A stretch of DNA of 64,000 nucleotides from Leptolyngbya sp. NIES-2104 (GCF_001485215.1 NZ_BBWW01000001.1:4836001-4900000), one strand, 5' to 3'. Shown: positions 25,066 through 34,505, numbered from the stretch's first letter. The notes: a model not told the origin generated them from the letters alone. Numbers and translations: made by a program.

Positions 25066-25110
25066 AATTTAAATAATAAAAACCGACAGTCTTCCTGAGA
25101 AATCTGTCGG
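25066..25110 (-). terminator. Rho-independent terminator of the superoxide dismutase gene
   Basis: On the minus strand CCGACAG, a 14-base loop and CTGTCGG are followed by TTTTTATTATTTAAATT. It lies about 120 bases beyond the sodA stop. Confidence 0.75.
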
Positions 25111-25230
25111 CCAGTCGTGTGTTCCCTGTTGATGACTCGGCTAAAGTTGAGTCTTCTACAGTATGTCTGTGGTTAATGATACCTTGAGTGATCGAGATCA
25201 CACAAGTCTGTGATTCTGATCACAGCCAGC

Positions 25231-25851
25231 CTAGTTTCCGCTCATAGCAGCATCAAAGCGGCGATTAATTTCTTCCCAATTCAAGACATTCCACCAAGCA
25301 TTGAGATATTCCGGACGACGATTCTGATATTTCAGATAGTAAGCGTGTTCCCACACGTCGTTCCCCATAATCGGCGTATGTCCTTCTGTAAGCGGGCTAT
25401 CTTGATTCGGAGTGGAAACCACTTTGAGATCGCCTTGATTGGCGCGAACTAACCAAACCCAACCGCTACCAAATCGCTTTGTGCCTGCGTCGTTAAATTG
25501 CTGCTTGAAAGCATCAAAGCTACCGAAGGAATTATTAATCGCTTCGGCGATCGCGCCATTCGGCTCTCCGCTGCCATTCGATCCCATAATTTCCCAGAAC
25601 ATGGTGTGATTGACGTGACCGCCTGCATTATTGCGAACTGCCGTCCGAACATCTTCAGGCAATTGGTCGAGGCTGGTGACGAGTTCTTCAACCGACTTGC
25701 TTTGCAGATCGCTGTATTTCTCGATCGCAGCGTTCAAATTGTTCACATAAGCAGCATGGTGCTTATCGTGGTGAATCTGCATCGTGGTCGCATCAATGTA
25801 CGGCTCTAGAGCGTCATAAGCATAAGGCAGCGGTTTCAATTCAAAAGCCAT
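25231..25851 (-). CDS. sodA: Superoxide dismutase, manganese type
   Basis: A 206-residue Fe/Mn superoxide dismutase. Metal ligands are visible: His in MQIHHDKHH, His in [10 protein letters not shown], Asp and His in [16 protein letters not shown]. The pair NAGGHVNH (Gly rather than Gln) and NQDSPL (outer Gln) points to manganese rather than iron use. There is no N-terminal membrane anchor, unlike the thylakoid SodA of some Nostocales, so it is likely cytosolic. It has its own terminator. Confidence 0.9.
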   Translation of the reverse strand: MAFELKPLPYAYDALEPYIDATTMQIHHDKHHAAYVNNLNAAIEKYSDLQSKSVEELVTSLDQLPEDVRTAVRNNAGGHVNHTMFWEIMGSNGSGEPNGAIAEAINNSFGSFDAFKQQFNDAGTKRFGSGWVWLVRANQGDLKVVSTPNQDSPLTEGHTPIMGNDVWEHAYYLKYQNRRPEYLNAWWNVLNWEEINRRFDAAMSGN

Positions 25852-26091
25852 GAAAAATCTCCCAAATGAGTTATCAGAAAACTTGTTTGCTGTTTGTGTC
25901 GTTTCAGCTTTGATTCTTAAATCATAATCAGAATGACTATGAGTTGCATTAGTGTTAACCGTACAAAAACCGAATTAAAGGTACGATCGCTCTGTTCTAA
26001 TGCTTCTTCAATACTGGAAAAACTCAGCAGAGCTTTTCTCTACACTTGGGCTTAAATTATTGATTTCTGTTCTCATTAAGTGAAATGCAAT

Positions 26092-26112
26092 AAAAAAGGG
26101 GCTTTTCGCCCC
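26092..26112 (-). terminator. Rho-independent terminator of the M20 hydrolase gene
   Basis: Read on the minus strand: GGGGC-GAAAA-GCCCC followed by TTTTTTATT, ten bases after the stop codon. Confidence 0.85.
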
Positions 26113-26122
26113 CGTCATCGTT

Positions 26123-27325
26123 CTAATTCTGTTCTACACATCGAACGAAAATTTCTACCCCCATACCAAGCGCTGTTTCATCAAAATCAAACTTGGGATG
26201 ATGATGCGGATAGTCGAGTCCGATTTGAGAGTTTGCGGAACCGAGGAAAAAGTAGCATCCTGGAACTTCCTGCAAAAAGAAGGACATATCCTCGCCGCCC
26301 ATCGTTTGACAGTTGGGAACCACACCGATCGGGGATTCGACCACGGTTTCAGCCACCAATCGCACTAAATCCGCGATCGCGCCATCGTTAATCACAGGCG
26401 GATACAACGATTGGTAATCCAACTCATACGATGCGCCATGTGCCTGACAAATGCCCGCTACAATCTGCTCAATCCGCTGTTTGAAGTATCCGGCATAATT
26501 CGGGTTGAAATAGCGTACCGTCCCTTTTAACTGCGCTGAAGCGGCAATCACATTACAAGCGTTTCCAGCGTGAAATGCACCGACGGTTACAACCGCAGAT
26601 TCGATCGGGTCAACATTTCGAGCCACGATCGTTTGCAGCGCGTTCACGATTTGAGAACCGACGACAATCGAATCGATCGTTTGTTGTGGAATTGCACCGT
26701 GTCCACCTTTACCGAGAATCACTAACTCAAACGTTTCGACTGCTGCCATTAATGCCCCCGTCCGAACGCCAACGGTTCCGAGCGGCAAGTTATTCCACAA
26801 ATGCAGTCCGATAATCGCATCAACATCAGGATTTTTCAGCACCCCTGCTTCGATCATCGGTTTCGCGCCGCCCGGACCTTCTTCGGCAGGCTGAAAAATG
26901 AATTTGACAGTGCCGGAAAAATCGCGATGCTGAGACAAATAATATGCGGTTCCAAGCGCGATCGTAATATGCCCATCATGTCCGCAAGCGTGCATCATGC
27001 CGTCATGCTGCGACTTATACGGCACATCATTCTGCTCTTGAATCGGGAGCGCGTCCATATCGGCTCGAATCGCCAACACCCGACCCGGACGATTTCCCTC
27101 GATCGTGGCAACAATCCCAGTTTTAGCAATCCCTGTTTCGTGCGGAATCTGCCATTGTCGCAGCTTTTCAGTAATAAACTCAGCCGTTAACGCTTCTCGA
27201 AAGCCGAGTTCGGGGCGTTGGTGTAATTGTCTGCGCCATGTAACCAGTTGGGCTTGCAGCGATCGAATTTCTAATCGAATCTGCGATAAGTCAACCGAAG
27301 GCGAACTAATAAACGTTGAAACCAT
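26123..27325 (-). CDS. M20-family amidohydrolase (IAA-amino acid hydrolase-like)
   Basis: A 400-residue metallohydrolase of the M20D group, which removes acyl groups from amino acids and related amides. The metal-binding HACGHDGHI, the catalytic PAEEGPGGAKPMIEAG and a lid domain (about 195-310) are present, with a late GGEDMSFFLQEVPGCYFFLG ligand segment. It is a cytoplasmic protein with no signal peptide. Substrate unknown. It stands alone with a strong terminator. Confidence 0.88.
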   Translation of the reverse strand: MVSTFISSPSVDLSQIRLEIRSLQAQLVTWRRQLHQRPELGFREALTAEFITEKLRQWQIPHETGIAKTGIVATIEGNRPGRVLAIRADMDALPIQEQNDVPYKSQHDGMMHACGHDGHITIALGTAYYLSQHRDFSGTVKFIFQPAEEGPGGAKPMIEAGVLKNPDVDAIIGLHLWNNLPLGTVGVRTGALMAAVETFELVILGKGGHGAIPQQTIDSIVVGSQIVNALQTIVARNVDPIESAVVTVGAFHAGNACNVIAASAQLKGTVRYFNPNYAGYFKQRIEQIVAGICQAHGASYELDYQSLYPPVINDGAIADLVRLVAETVVESPIGVVPNCQTMGGEDMSFFLQEVPGCYFFLGSANSQIGLDYPHHHPKFDFDETALGMGVEIFVRCVEQN

Positions 27326-27461
27326 AGTGATTAGACCCTTTGCAATGCGTCAATCTATTGTGTGATCCCAAAGAATTGATGTCGATTCAACTTGTGAGAT
27401 CTCCACTATCGCAAATTTGACCACAAGAGCGAAAATGGAGTTAATGCGTTCTATCGTTACT

Positions 27462-27722
27462 ATGACCATTGAACAGATTTTAGAGACTTTGCCTCATCTA
27501 AGTTTTGACGATCGCAATAAGGTGCTCGATAAGTTGTCTGAGATTATTCAATCAGAATCAATCAAATCGAAAGAACTTCAAAAACAGCAGATGAGACTTG
27601 CTGCTCTAGAAGCGATCGAGGATTATCTGCCAGGAAGCGATCTTCTAGCGTTTGATGAGATTGAAGGAGAAGACTTCTACGATTACGAGAATAAAGGTTC
27701 TGAGTTAACTAATCATGCGTAG
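27462..27722 (+). CDS. Putative antitoxin of a PemK/MazF-type pair
   Basis: An 86-residue acidic protein (MTIEQILETLPHLSFDDRNKVLDKL...) encoded directly before the toxin and overlapping it by eight bases. The first half looks helical and the acidic C-terminus (FDEIEGEDFYDYENKG) fits a toxin-binding tail. Other in-frame starts at 27417 (TTG), 27435 and 27444 are possible. The call rests on position and size; the family was not recognised. Confidence 0.6.
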   Translation: MTIEQILETLPHLSFDDRNKVLDKLSEIIQSESIKSKELQKQQMRLAALEAIEDYLPGSDLLAFDEIEGEDFYDYENKGSELTNHA

Positions 27723-28053
27723 AGGCGAGATTTGGATTGCGAGACTTTCGCCCACAGAAGGTGCAGAAATTGGTAAAACTCGTCCGGTTGTAATTGTCAG
27801 TGATGATTTAGTTGGAGTGCTTGACCTTAAAGTTGTTGTGCCAATTACCGATTGGAAAGAGCGTTTTGCCAAGCGAAATTGGATGGCTCGATTAGAGCCT
27901 TCTACAGAGAACGGACTAACGAAAGTCTCAGCGATCGATGCGTTTCAGATTCGCTCAGTTTCACAAACAAGATTAGTAAATCAAATCGGCATTCTTTCTA
28001 ACATCGAAATGGATGCGATCGCGAATGCCCTGATCGCCGTACTCAGTCTGTAA
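27715..28053 (+). CDS. PemK/MazF-family toxin (mRNA endoribonuclease)
   Basis: A 112-residue MazF-fold protein. RRGEIWIARL opens the family beta-barrel, GKTRPVVIVSDD is the hallmark strand, and VVPITD, KVSAIDAFQIRSV and the C-terminal helix follow in order. Such toxins cut mRNA in the cytoplasm unless bound by their antitoxin. The start overlaps the preceding gene. Confidence 0.9.
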   Translation: MRRGEIWIARLSPTEGAEIGKTRPVVIVSDDLVGVLDLKVVVPITDWKERFAKRNWMARLEPSTENGLTKVSAIDAFQIRSVSQTRLVNQIGILSNIEMDAIANALIAVLSL

Positions 28054-28184
28054 CCTGCAAGAATTCTTCACATCCTTCTCTGAACAAAGCGCAGTAACGA
28101 TCTCGTCTTTGAAAGCTACGTGATTTACCGATGTTGCTATCTACAACCATTTACGAACGCGATTCGCTTTGCCAAAATCTCCAC

Positions 28185-28445
28185 ATGGGAAAAGCAGGAA
28201 AGGCACTACGGCAAGTACTCTCGACCTATGGGATCAGCCAAAATCGATTGGCGGTCACAATGGGAATCAATCGATCGACTGTGCATCAGTGGGTCAACGA
28301 AATCAGTGATCCCCTGGCTGAAGCGGTCACACACATGATCAAAGCATTGCGCGAAATCAACAGTACCGCTGCGGAAGACTTTATCGATTTGTATTTAGAA
28401 CGGCAATCGTCACAACCCGCCTCGGAGCCTGAAGACAATCTGTAA
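28185..28445 (+). CDS. XRE-type helix-turn-helix regulator
   Basis: An 86-residue DNA-binding protein. After MGKAGKALRQVLSTYG comes the helix-turn-helix ISQNRLAVTMGINRSTVHQWVNEISDP, then a helical tail (AEAVTHMIKALREINSTAAEDFIDLYL) likely used for dimerisation. An ATG 18 codons upstream exists, but the start at 28185 matches the typical small cyanobacterial form. Its target is unknown; it may regulate the neighbouring toxin-antitoxin pair. Confidence 0.82.
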   Translation: MGKAGKALRQVLSTYGISQNRLAVTMGINRSTVHQWVNEISDPLAEAVTHMIKALREINSTAAEDFIDLYLERQSSQPASEPEDNL

Positions 28446-28655
28446 TTCTCCGTCATCTATCGTTAAACAGTGCTAGAAAACGATAGGACAGGACTTGTGT
28501 AAAACGGGTTACAATCCAATCGATCGCAGTTTGAGCATTAGTCTCTACTCTGTACACCTGCGGATTCTGATCGTTTCGGGATCAATTAAGCTGCAAAATA
28601 CGCCCCTGAATGCTCAGAATTCATCGTTTAAGAAAAGCAAAGAGATCTTCAACCT

Positions 28656-30875
28656 ATGACCTATATTTCAACTGTCAATCCGGCTGACAGACTGAGTGCA
28701 CGTTTACCCCAAGCGCTTAAACCTCTGGCTGAAATTGCTTATAACTATTGGTGGTGCTGGACTCCGGATATGATTTCGCTGTTTCAGTCGATCAATCCTG
28801 ACGAGTGGGAGCGATGCGGGCACAATCCAGTTGCACTCTTGGAAACGATTAGCTTCGATCGCTTAACTCAATTGGCTTCTGAACCGAACTACATGGGTCG
28901 GCTCAAAGCACTTTCTGAACAGTTTACCCAGTATGTGAATTCAGCTGATACTTGGTCGAGTCGTGTTGCGCCTCAGATTACACGAGAGCACCCGATCGCG
29001 TATTTCTGCGCTGAATTTGGACTGCATGAATCGCTGCAAATCTACTCCGGTGGTCTTGGTATTCTTGCTGGGGATCACTTGAAATCCGCTTCAGATTTGG
29101 GCGTTCCTCTGGTCGGTGTGGGGTTGCTCTATCGCCAAGGCTATTTCCGCCAAAAACTAAACCAAAGCGGTTGGCAAGAGGATTACTACATTAACAATCC
29201 GTTCGATCGCTTACCGTTGCAATTGTTAACCGATGCGAATGGACAGCCGCTCGTGTTTGAAGTGCTGGTGCGGCATCGGAACGTCAAAGTGCAGGTTTGG
29301 AAAGCGCAAGTTGGGCGAGTCAGCTTGTTCTTGATGGATACCGATCGAGAAGATAATGATCCCATCGATCGCTGGCTCACGGGTCACTTGTACGGCGGTA
29401 ATCAAGAAACCCGGATTGCTCAAGAAGTGATTCTCGGAATTGGTGGCGTTCGGGCACTCGAAGCAGTTGGAATCGAGCCAGCCGTTTACCACTTGAACGA
29501 AGGACACGCGGCATTCTGTCTGCTCGAAGTGTGTCGTCAAGAGATTGAGAAGACGGGCAAATCGTTCTATGACATCGAAAAGTCGGTGCGCGATCGCTGT
29601 GTGTTTACGACTCATACGCCTGTTCCCGCAGGTCATGACGTGTTCTCAGCCGACTTGATGGATTCGTTCTTTGCGAAGTACTGGGGACAATTAGGACTCT
29701 CGCGTGAACAATTCTTAGCATTGGGCGCACGTCGATTAGGTGATCCTTGGGAACCGTTCGGGATGACGGTGCTGGCACTCAGATTATGTCGATCGGCAAA
29801 CGGGGTGAGTGAACTTCACGGAGAAGTGTCACGCAAAATGTGGACTGTTCTCTATCCCGAAAAGAGCGAAGATAATGTTCCGATCGGGTACATCACGAAT
29901 GGTGTTCATGCTTCGACTTGGACTTCTGCGATGATGGCAGATCTCTATCGCAAGTATTTAGGCGAAGACTGGACAACAAAAGTTCTTGATCCCCAAACTT
30001 GGGCGAAAATCGACAATGCTCCCGATGAGGAGATTTGGTGGAGACATCAGATTCTGAAAGAAAGATTAGTCGCGCACACTCGTCAGAAAGTGAAAACTTC
30101 GCGGCAGAATCGTGGGGAAGATTGGGGCATGATCGAAGCGGCTGATCATCTGCTTGACCCGAAGATTTTAACGATCGGCTTTGCTCGTCGTTTTAGTCCT
30201 TACAAACGCGGTGATTTGCTGCTGAGAAATGTTGAAAAAGCATTACAAATCTTCAGCAATGATGAACATCCCGTTCAGATCATTTTCTCTGGTAAAGCTC
30301 ACCCTGCCGATGAAGAAGGCAAGCGGATTATTCAGCGAATTATGGAATGGTGTAAGACTCACTCCAATGTTCGCGATCGCGTTGCATTCATCGAAGATTA
30401 CGACATGCACACGGCTCGAAAACTCGTCCAAGGTGTTGATGTGTGGCTGAACAATCCGCGCCGACCTTTGGAAGCGTCTGGAACCAGTGGGCAAAAGGTT
30501 TGCTTTAATGGCGGACTGAACTGTAGTGTGCTCGATGGTTGGTGGTGTGAAGGGTACTTAACTGATGCCAATGGAAAGCCGTTAAATGGTTGGGCGATCG
30601 GGGAAGATGCTCACACGAGTGATCAAGCGTTGCAAGACAAGATTGATTCTGATTCACTGTATGACCTGTTGGAGAACCAAATCATTCCGCTCTACTATGA
30701 CCAGGATGAAAATGGTGTTCCGCATGGTTGGATTCAGATGATGAAAGCTTCGATTAAGACCAATTGCCCCGCATTTAATACGCATCGCATGATCGCGGAT
30801 TATGTGGCACAGGTCTATGCTCCAGGAATTCAGGCGAATGTGCCGCTGACTTTGGCGAAAGTGCCTCAGAGTTAG
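28656..30875 (+). CDS. glgP: Alpha-glucan phosphorylase
   Basis: A 739-residue GT35 phosphorylase that releases glucose 1-phosphate from glycogen. It is the short form with an N-terminal domain (LAEIAYNYWWCWTPDM). The active core includes AYFCAEFGLHESLQIYSGGLGILAGDH, VYHLNEGHAAF and ITNGVHASTW. The pyridoxal phosphate lysine is in EASGTSGQKVCFNG. It is shorter than the plant and animal enzymes. Likely used to mobilise glycogen in the dark. A perfect terminator follows. Confidence 0.9.
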   Translation: MTYISTVNPADRLSARLPQALKPLAEIAYNYWWCWTPDMISLFQSINPDEWERCGHNPVALLETISFDRLTQLASEPNYMGRLKALSEQFTQYVNSADTWSSRVAPQITREHPIAYFCAEFGLHESLQIYSGGLGILAGDHLKSASDLGVPLVGVGLLYRQGYFRQKLNQSGWQEDYYINNPFDRLPLQLLTDANGQPLVFEVLVRHRNVKVQVWKAQVGRVSLFLMDTDREDNDPIDRWLTGHLYGGNQETRIAQEVILGIGGVRALEAVGIEPAVYHLNEGHAAFCLLEVCRQEIEKTGKSFYDIEKSVRDRCVFTTHTPVPAGHDVFSADLMDSFFAKYWGQLGLSREQFLALGARRLGDPWEPFGMTVLALRLCRSANGVSELHGEVSRKMWTVLYPEKSEDNVPIGYITNGVHASTWTSAMMADLYRKYLGEDWTTKVLDPQTWAKIDNAPDEEIWWRHQILKERLVAHTRQKVKTSRQNRGEDWGMIEAADHLLDPKILTIGFARRFSPYKRGDLLLRNVEKALQIFSNDEHPVQIIFSGKAHPADEEGKRIIQRIMEWCKTHSNVRDRVAFIEDYDMHTARKLVQGVDVWLNNPRRPLEASGTSGQKVCFNGGLNCSVLDGWWCEGYLTDANGKPLNGWAIGEDAHTSDQALQDKIDSDSLYDLLENQIIPLYYDQDENGVPHGWIQMMKASIKTNCPAFNTHRMIADYVAQVYAPGIQANVPLTLAKVPQS

Positions 30876-30897
30876 TTCGATCATTATTGACTTAAAC

Positions 30898-30938
30898 CCG
30901 CTCAACTCCTATTAATTTAGAGTTGAGCGGTTTCTTTT
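30898..30938 (+). terminator. Rho-independent terminator after glgP
   Basis: CCGCTCAACTC (30898-30908) and GAGTTGAGCGG (30920-30930) pair perfectly, followed by TTTCTTTT. Confidence 0.9.
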
Positions 30939-30977
30939 GCAGAATATGAAGCAAGCCAAGGGAACACAGAGTAAAGT

Positions 30978-31027
30978 TCTGGCGTGAATGCCTGAGCGAA
31001 TAGAAGGCGGTGGTCATTCACGCCAGA
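30978..31027. repeat. 13-bp perfect inverted repeat, unexplained
   Basis: TCTGGCGTGAATG (30978-30990) and CATTCACGCCAGA (31015-31027) are exact complements around 24 bases. It lies after the glgP terminator and before the 3' end of the opposing HNH gene, without a T-tract. It may be a small element end-pair or a terminator for the HNH gene. Confidence 0.55.
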
Positions 31028-31069
31028 GATCTAGTACTAAGTGTGACTAAGCAGCAAGTAGCAAAAACG

Positions 31070-31894
31070 CTAATTGCACCAGTCTTTTGAGTTTCCAAGA
31101 ACAGAATAATTGACAGCAAGAGTAGTGAATTCCACATCAGGGTATTGATTGTCACCAAGAACAATCGATTTTCCGGATCTTTTTAGCGAGATATTTCTTT
31201 GAAGCTCCACGTTAAGCTGAGAGCCTTTTATACGTATACCTTCTTTTCCTACTAAGAGGTTGTGCCCGTTCGCCAATTTCATCTTTAGTTTATCAATAGA
31301 AATAACGTTATCGCTAGGACGGAAAGAGACTTGAGCAACAACCTTGCGAGGTCCGCTGCGTACTGTTAATGTTGTTCCTTCCATTGTGAAATCCCAAGAG
31401 CCACGATGAATTTGTACTTCATTATCGCAAAATTGAAGAGTACCCGTTCCATAGGGATCATTGAAAGCTCCAGCCAAAAGCCATTGCCCGTCCGACGTTG
31501 CAGGTGCTTTCATTCCAATAATCACAGTACCATTGATGGACAACCCAACACTATGACCATGCAATATATTGCCCCCTACATCCAGAAATAGAATATCTTC
31601 GGTTAGATGATGAGTCCAAATTGCAGATTGTCCTTGATTGTACGGTTTAGATCTTCGCTTCTTTATAGTTTGTACACTAAGACGACCAGCACTTTTGTCA
31701 GTGTGATGCGATGAGCAGAGTAATGCAATTCCCTCGGCTTTATGCTCACAAGCATCTTTATATGGAGGATCAAAGTGTTCATATTCGTACGGCAGCTTCC
31801 CGCAAATTACACAACCATTGCCGCATTCTTGCCGCACTACTCGTTTAACGGAATCTGGAATATCTCGCTCAAGACCATATTGATTCACACTCAT
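31070..31894 (-). CDS. HNH endonuclease-like protein with C-terminal beta domain
   Basis: A 274-residue protein. Residues 24-70 form an HNH/treble-clef module: C28-x2-C31, EH at 39-40, then C60-x2-HH with a nearby lysine. The next ~190 residues are beta-rich with no family I recognise (NILHGHSVGLSINGTV, VGKEGIRIKGSQLNV, IVLGDNQYPDVEF). Its base composition looks more AT-rich than neighbours and no GCGATCGC octamer was seen in it. It may be an acquired nuclease. Confidence 0.7.
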   Translation of the reverse strand: MSVNQYGLERDIPDSVKRVVRQECGNGCVICGKLPYEYEHFDPPYKDACEHKAEGIALLCSSHHTDKSAGRLSVQTIKKRRSKPYNQGQSAIWTHHLTEDILFLDVGGNILHGHSVGLSINGTVIIGMKAPATSDGQWLLAGAFNDPYGTGTLQFCDNEVQIHRGSWDFTMEGTTLTVRSGPRKVVAQVSFRPSDNVISIDKLKMKLANGHNLLVGKEGIRIKGSQLNVELQRNISLKRSGKSIVLGDNQYPDVEFTTLAVNYSVLGNSKDWCN

Positions 31895-32004
31895 GAATAT
31901 GCTCGTTTCTCTATAGCATCACGTTAGCTATTCATGAGTTTATCGGGAATTTACGTAAATTGACGTATGATACTGTATCAAATAATAGAGGCTTTCAAGC
32001 TCAT

Positions 32005-32862
32005 TCACCTTTTCATTTCGTTCACGTCTTTGTACGCCAACTTTTCCTCAGAAAGCATTTTAAGCTCGATCGCATCATGACTACAAAATAATCGAACTTC
32101 ATTCTGATGGTTCGATGCTAATTTGCGAAGTCGGTCTTGATTGAGCAATCGCGCTTTACGATCGACTTCCATCATCCATTGATACGCTTTCAGTCCCGGA
32201 GTACATTTTGGATTCGGCTGCATTTCATCGCGGTAGAAGTAAGCATCACCTGCATGAAGGAGCCAACCTTCGAAAGTGTTGATCGCAATTCCTGCATGAC
32301 CTTGTGTATGTCCAATCAGCGGAATAAATAAAATCTCTGGCGGCAGTCCTTCTAGCTCTCTGACCGCTTCAAATTCAAACCACGGTTCGCCATTCGGAGT
32401 GTAAAATTTCCAAGATTTTACTTCATCCCATTGTTTCGGACGATAGCGACGGTGTGAGATAAACCCTTCTCGATGTTGCACCGCATCATATTCACTCTGC
32501 ATCACATGAACGGTTGCATTGGGAAAGTCTTCTAAGCCGCCTGCATGATCAAAATCAAGGTGAGTGAGAACAATGTGTCGGACATCTTGAGGGGAGAATC
32601 CTAGCTCTTCAATTTGGTTGATCGCGCTATATTTGCGATCGAATTGAATGTTATTAAACGTGACAAAAAACGGACTCAGGCGATTAAACGGTGCTTCAAT
32701 ATCGCGCAACCCGAAGCCTGTATCAACTAGAACTAATCCTTGATTCGTTTCAATCAGTAAACAGTGACAAACCAGATGCGATGTGATGCCACGACTGAAG
32801 CCATCCATCAATGCGCCCCCGACCGGACACATACAGCCACAGTTGAGATGATGAATTCGCAT
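32005..32862 (-). CDS. Metallo-beta-lactamase-fold hydrolase
   Basis: A 285-residue MBL-fold enzyme. Zinc ligands are in VLTHLDFDHAGGL, with further ligands in PLIGHTQGHAGI and LLHAGDAYFY. The start (HLNCGCMCPVGG) and overall length resemble the lactonase-like group, but no acyl-homoserine lactone link is evident. Cytoplasmic and monocistronic. Confidence 0.85.
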   Translation of the reverse strand: MRIHHLNCGCMCPVGGALMDGFSRGITSHLVCHCLLIETNQGLVLVDTGFGLRDIEAPFNRLSPFFVTFNNIQFDRKYSAINQIEELGFSPQDVRHIVLTHLDFDHAGGLEDFPNATVHVMQSEYDAVQHREGFISHRRYRPKQWDEVKSWKFYTPNGEPWFEFEAVRELEGLPPEILFIPLIGHTQGHAGIAINTFEGWLLHAGDAYFYRDEMQPNPKCTPGLKAYQWMMEVDRKARLLNQDRLRKLASNHQNEVRLFCSHDAIELKMLSEEKLAYKDVNEMKR

Positions 32863-32998
32863 ATCAGCCCTCTAGGTCACAACTGATCGAATCCTAGAGA
32901 GAATGCGATCGCTTTCCGTCTTTCTTATGAGAGATAACAAATGTTCAGCGCATTAAGTGATATCATTGCTATCATAATTGCAAAGTTAAAGAAAACGT

Positions 32999-33232
32999 AT
33001 GGCAAATTTGATTGTCCGAAATATTGATGAAGCGATCGTGAAAGCACTCAAAAAACGAGCTAGTCGCAATGGTGTGAGCGCTGAAGCTGAACATCGCAAA
33101 ATTCTAGAACAAGCATTGCTGCACCCTCAGAGAAAGTCTTTCTCAGAAGTACTGCATCAGATTCCGGAGGTAGGCAATGATTCAGATTTCGAGCGAGTTC
33201 AAGATGTGCCGATCCGCCATGTATTTGATTGA
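32999..33232 (+). CDS. FitA-like ribbon-helix-helix antitoxin
   Basis: A 77-residue protein with the FitA-type N-terminal ribbon-helix-helix (MANLIVRNIDEAIVKALKKRASRNG) followed by SAEAEHRKILEQAL, a conserved pattern of this group. The C-terminus would wrap the toxin. Its end overlaps the toxin gene start. Such antitoxins usually repress their own operon. Confidence 0.88.
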   Translation: MANLIVRNIDEAIVKALKKRASRNGVSAEAEHRKILEQALLHPQRKSFSEVLHQIPEVGNDSDFERVQDVPIRHVFD

Positions 33233-33647
33233 TACAAACGTCATTAGCGAACTACGCAAAAAGAGCAAAGCAAACCCTAGTGTCCTGAGATTTTTTCGCC
33301 AAGCTGTTGACCAAGAAGCGTATCTCTACCTCAGTGTCATCACGATCGGTGAACTGCGTCGAGGCGTTGAACTGATTCGACATCGAGGCGATCAGCGTCA
33401 AGCAGAGATGCTAGAAGCCTGGTTGCAGACCGTTGTAGAAGACTATGCCGATCGTATTTTGGATTTTACTGAACTTGAAGCTCAGGTCTGGGGAAGATTG
33501 TGTGCGCCCAATCTTCACAATGTGCTAGATAAGCAAATTGCTGCAACTGCTCTCACTTGTAGCTTAACCCTGGTCACTCGCAATCTAAGCGACTTTGCAG
33601 ATGCAGGAGTTCCACTACTCAATCCTTTTGAATCTATTGAGAATTGA
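33219..33647 (+). CDS. FitB/VapC-like PIN-domain toxin
   Basis: A 142-residue PIN ribonuclease. The acidic active site is seen in MYLIDTNVISEL, ITIGELRRGVE, and LDKQIAATAL, with TRNLSDF near the end. An ATG at 33204 and the 33177 start are also in frame; MYLIDTN is the usual beginning, giving a 14-base overlap with the antitoxin gene. Confidence 0.9.
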   Translation: MYLIDTNVISELRKKSKANPSVLRFFRQAVDQEAYLYLSVITIGELRRGVELIRHRGDQRQAEMLEAWLQTVVEDYADRILDFTELEAQVWGRLCAPNLHNVLDKQIAATALTCSLTLVTRNLSDFADAGVPLLNPFESIEN

Positions 33648-33653
33648 TTTCAA

Positions 33654-34505
33654 TCAGTAATTGGTCACTAGCACTTCTGTAATTTTGCCGCGCTTCTCTG
33701 GGTTGCAGTTAATGTTGCGAGTGGCATAGATAGTATGAATGTTGAATTCCTTGTATAGCTCTTGGATAAACGGACAATCTGAGTTTGAAAGCATCACTTT
33801 CACACCTCGATCGCTCAGTTCTCGCATTACATCGCGCAATTGAATCTGCTGAGCTTCACTAAATGAGTAACGATTGTAAGCAGTAAAGCTACTGGTCGGA
33901 CTCAGCGGATAATAAGGGGGATCAAAGTAAACGAAGTCTTCGGAGCTTCGAGCATATTGCAGCACTTGATCAAACGCTCCGGGTTCAATTTTTGCCGTTT
34001 GAAGCGCGATCGAGTCTGCTTTTAAAATTTGTGGATCATAAATTGCGGGCTTTTTGTAGCTCCCGATCGGTACATTAAAATGCCCTTTAGAATTCTCGCG
34101 GTACAGTCCGTTAAAGCAAGTTTTATTTAAGTAAATCAATCTAGCAGCGCGATCGATATTGTTCCCTTCGTAGAACCAATCATCATTTGGCGCAAGCTGG
34201 GCGCGGACTTGATAGTAATGATCAGGGCTATGGTGTTGATGATGGTGCTCTAATCGATCGATGAGTTCCTCAACGCGATCGCGTACACAGCGATAGACAT
34301 TCACTAGCTCTAAATTAATATCAATTAATAAAGACTGTGAAGGCTGGAGATGAAAGAAAATTGCTCCACCTCCCACAAACGGCTCATAGTAATTTTGGTA
34401 ACGTTCCGGGAAATGAAAAACGTACTGCGCGATCAACTGACTTTTTCCGCCCGCCCACTTAATAAACGGACGCGGTAACACCGGGGACTGTACTTGAGTA
34501 ATCAT
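33654..34505 (-). CDS. Dam-like D12-class DNA adenine methyltransferase
   Basis: A 283-residue N6-adenine methyltransferase. The opening FIKWAGGKSQLIAQY and EPFVGGGAIFFHL form the SAM site, and FVYFDPPYYPLS is the catalytic DPPY motif. LIYLNKTCFNGLYREN is typical of the Dam group, which methylates GATC. No restriction partner is next to it, so it is probably solitary. GATC lies inside the HIP1 octamer that pervades this genome. The start at 34505 is preferred over 34520. Confidence 0.87.
   Translation of the reverse strand: MITQVQSPVLPRPFIKWAGGKSQLIAQYVFHFPERYQNYYEPFVGGGAIFFHLQPSQSLLIDINLELVNVYRCVRDRVEELIDRLEHHHQHHSPDHYYQVRAQLAPNDDWFYEGNNIDRAARLIYLNKTCFNGLYRENSKGHFNVPIGSYKKPAIYDPQILKADSIALQTAKIEPGAFDQVLQYARSSEDFVYFDPPYYPLSPTSSFTAYNRYSFSEAQQIQLRDVMRELSDRGVKVMLSNSDCPFIQELYKEFNIHTIYATRNINCNPEKRGKITEVLVTNY

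Noticed and set aside
28054-28655. Search for tRNA or riboswitch in the longer intergenic regions
   Set aside because: No cloverleaf with TTC-type T-arm or known aptamer consensus could be found by eye in these or the other gaps.
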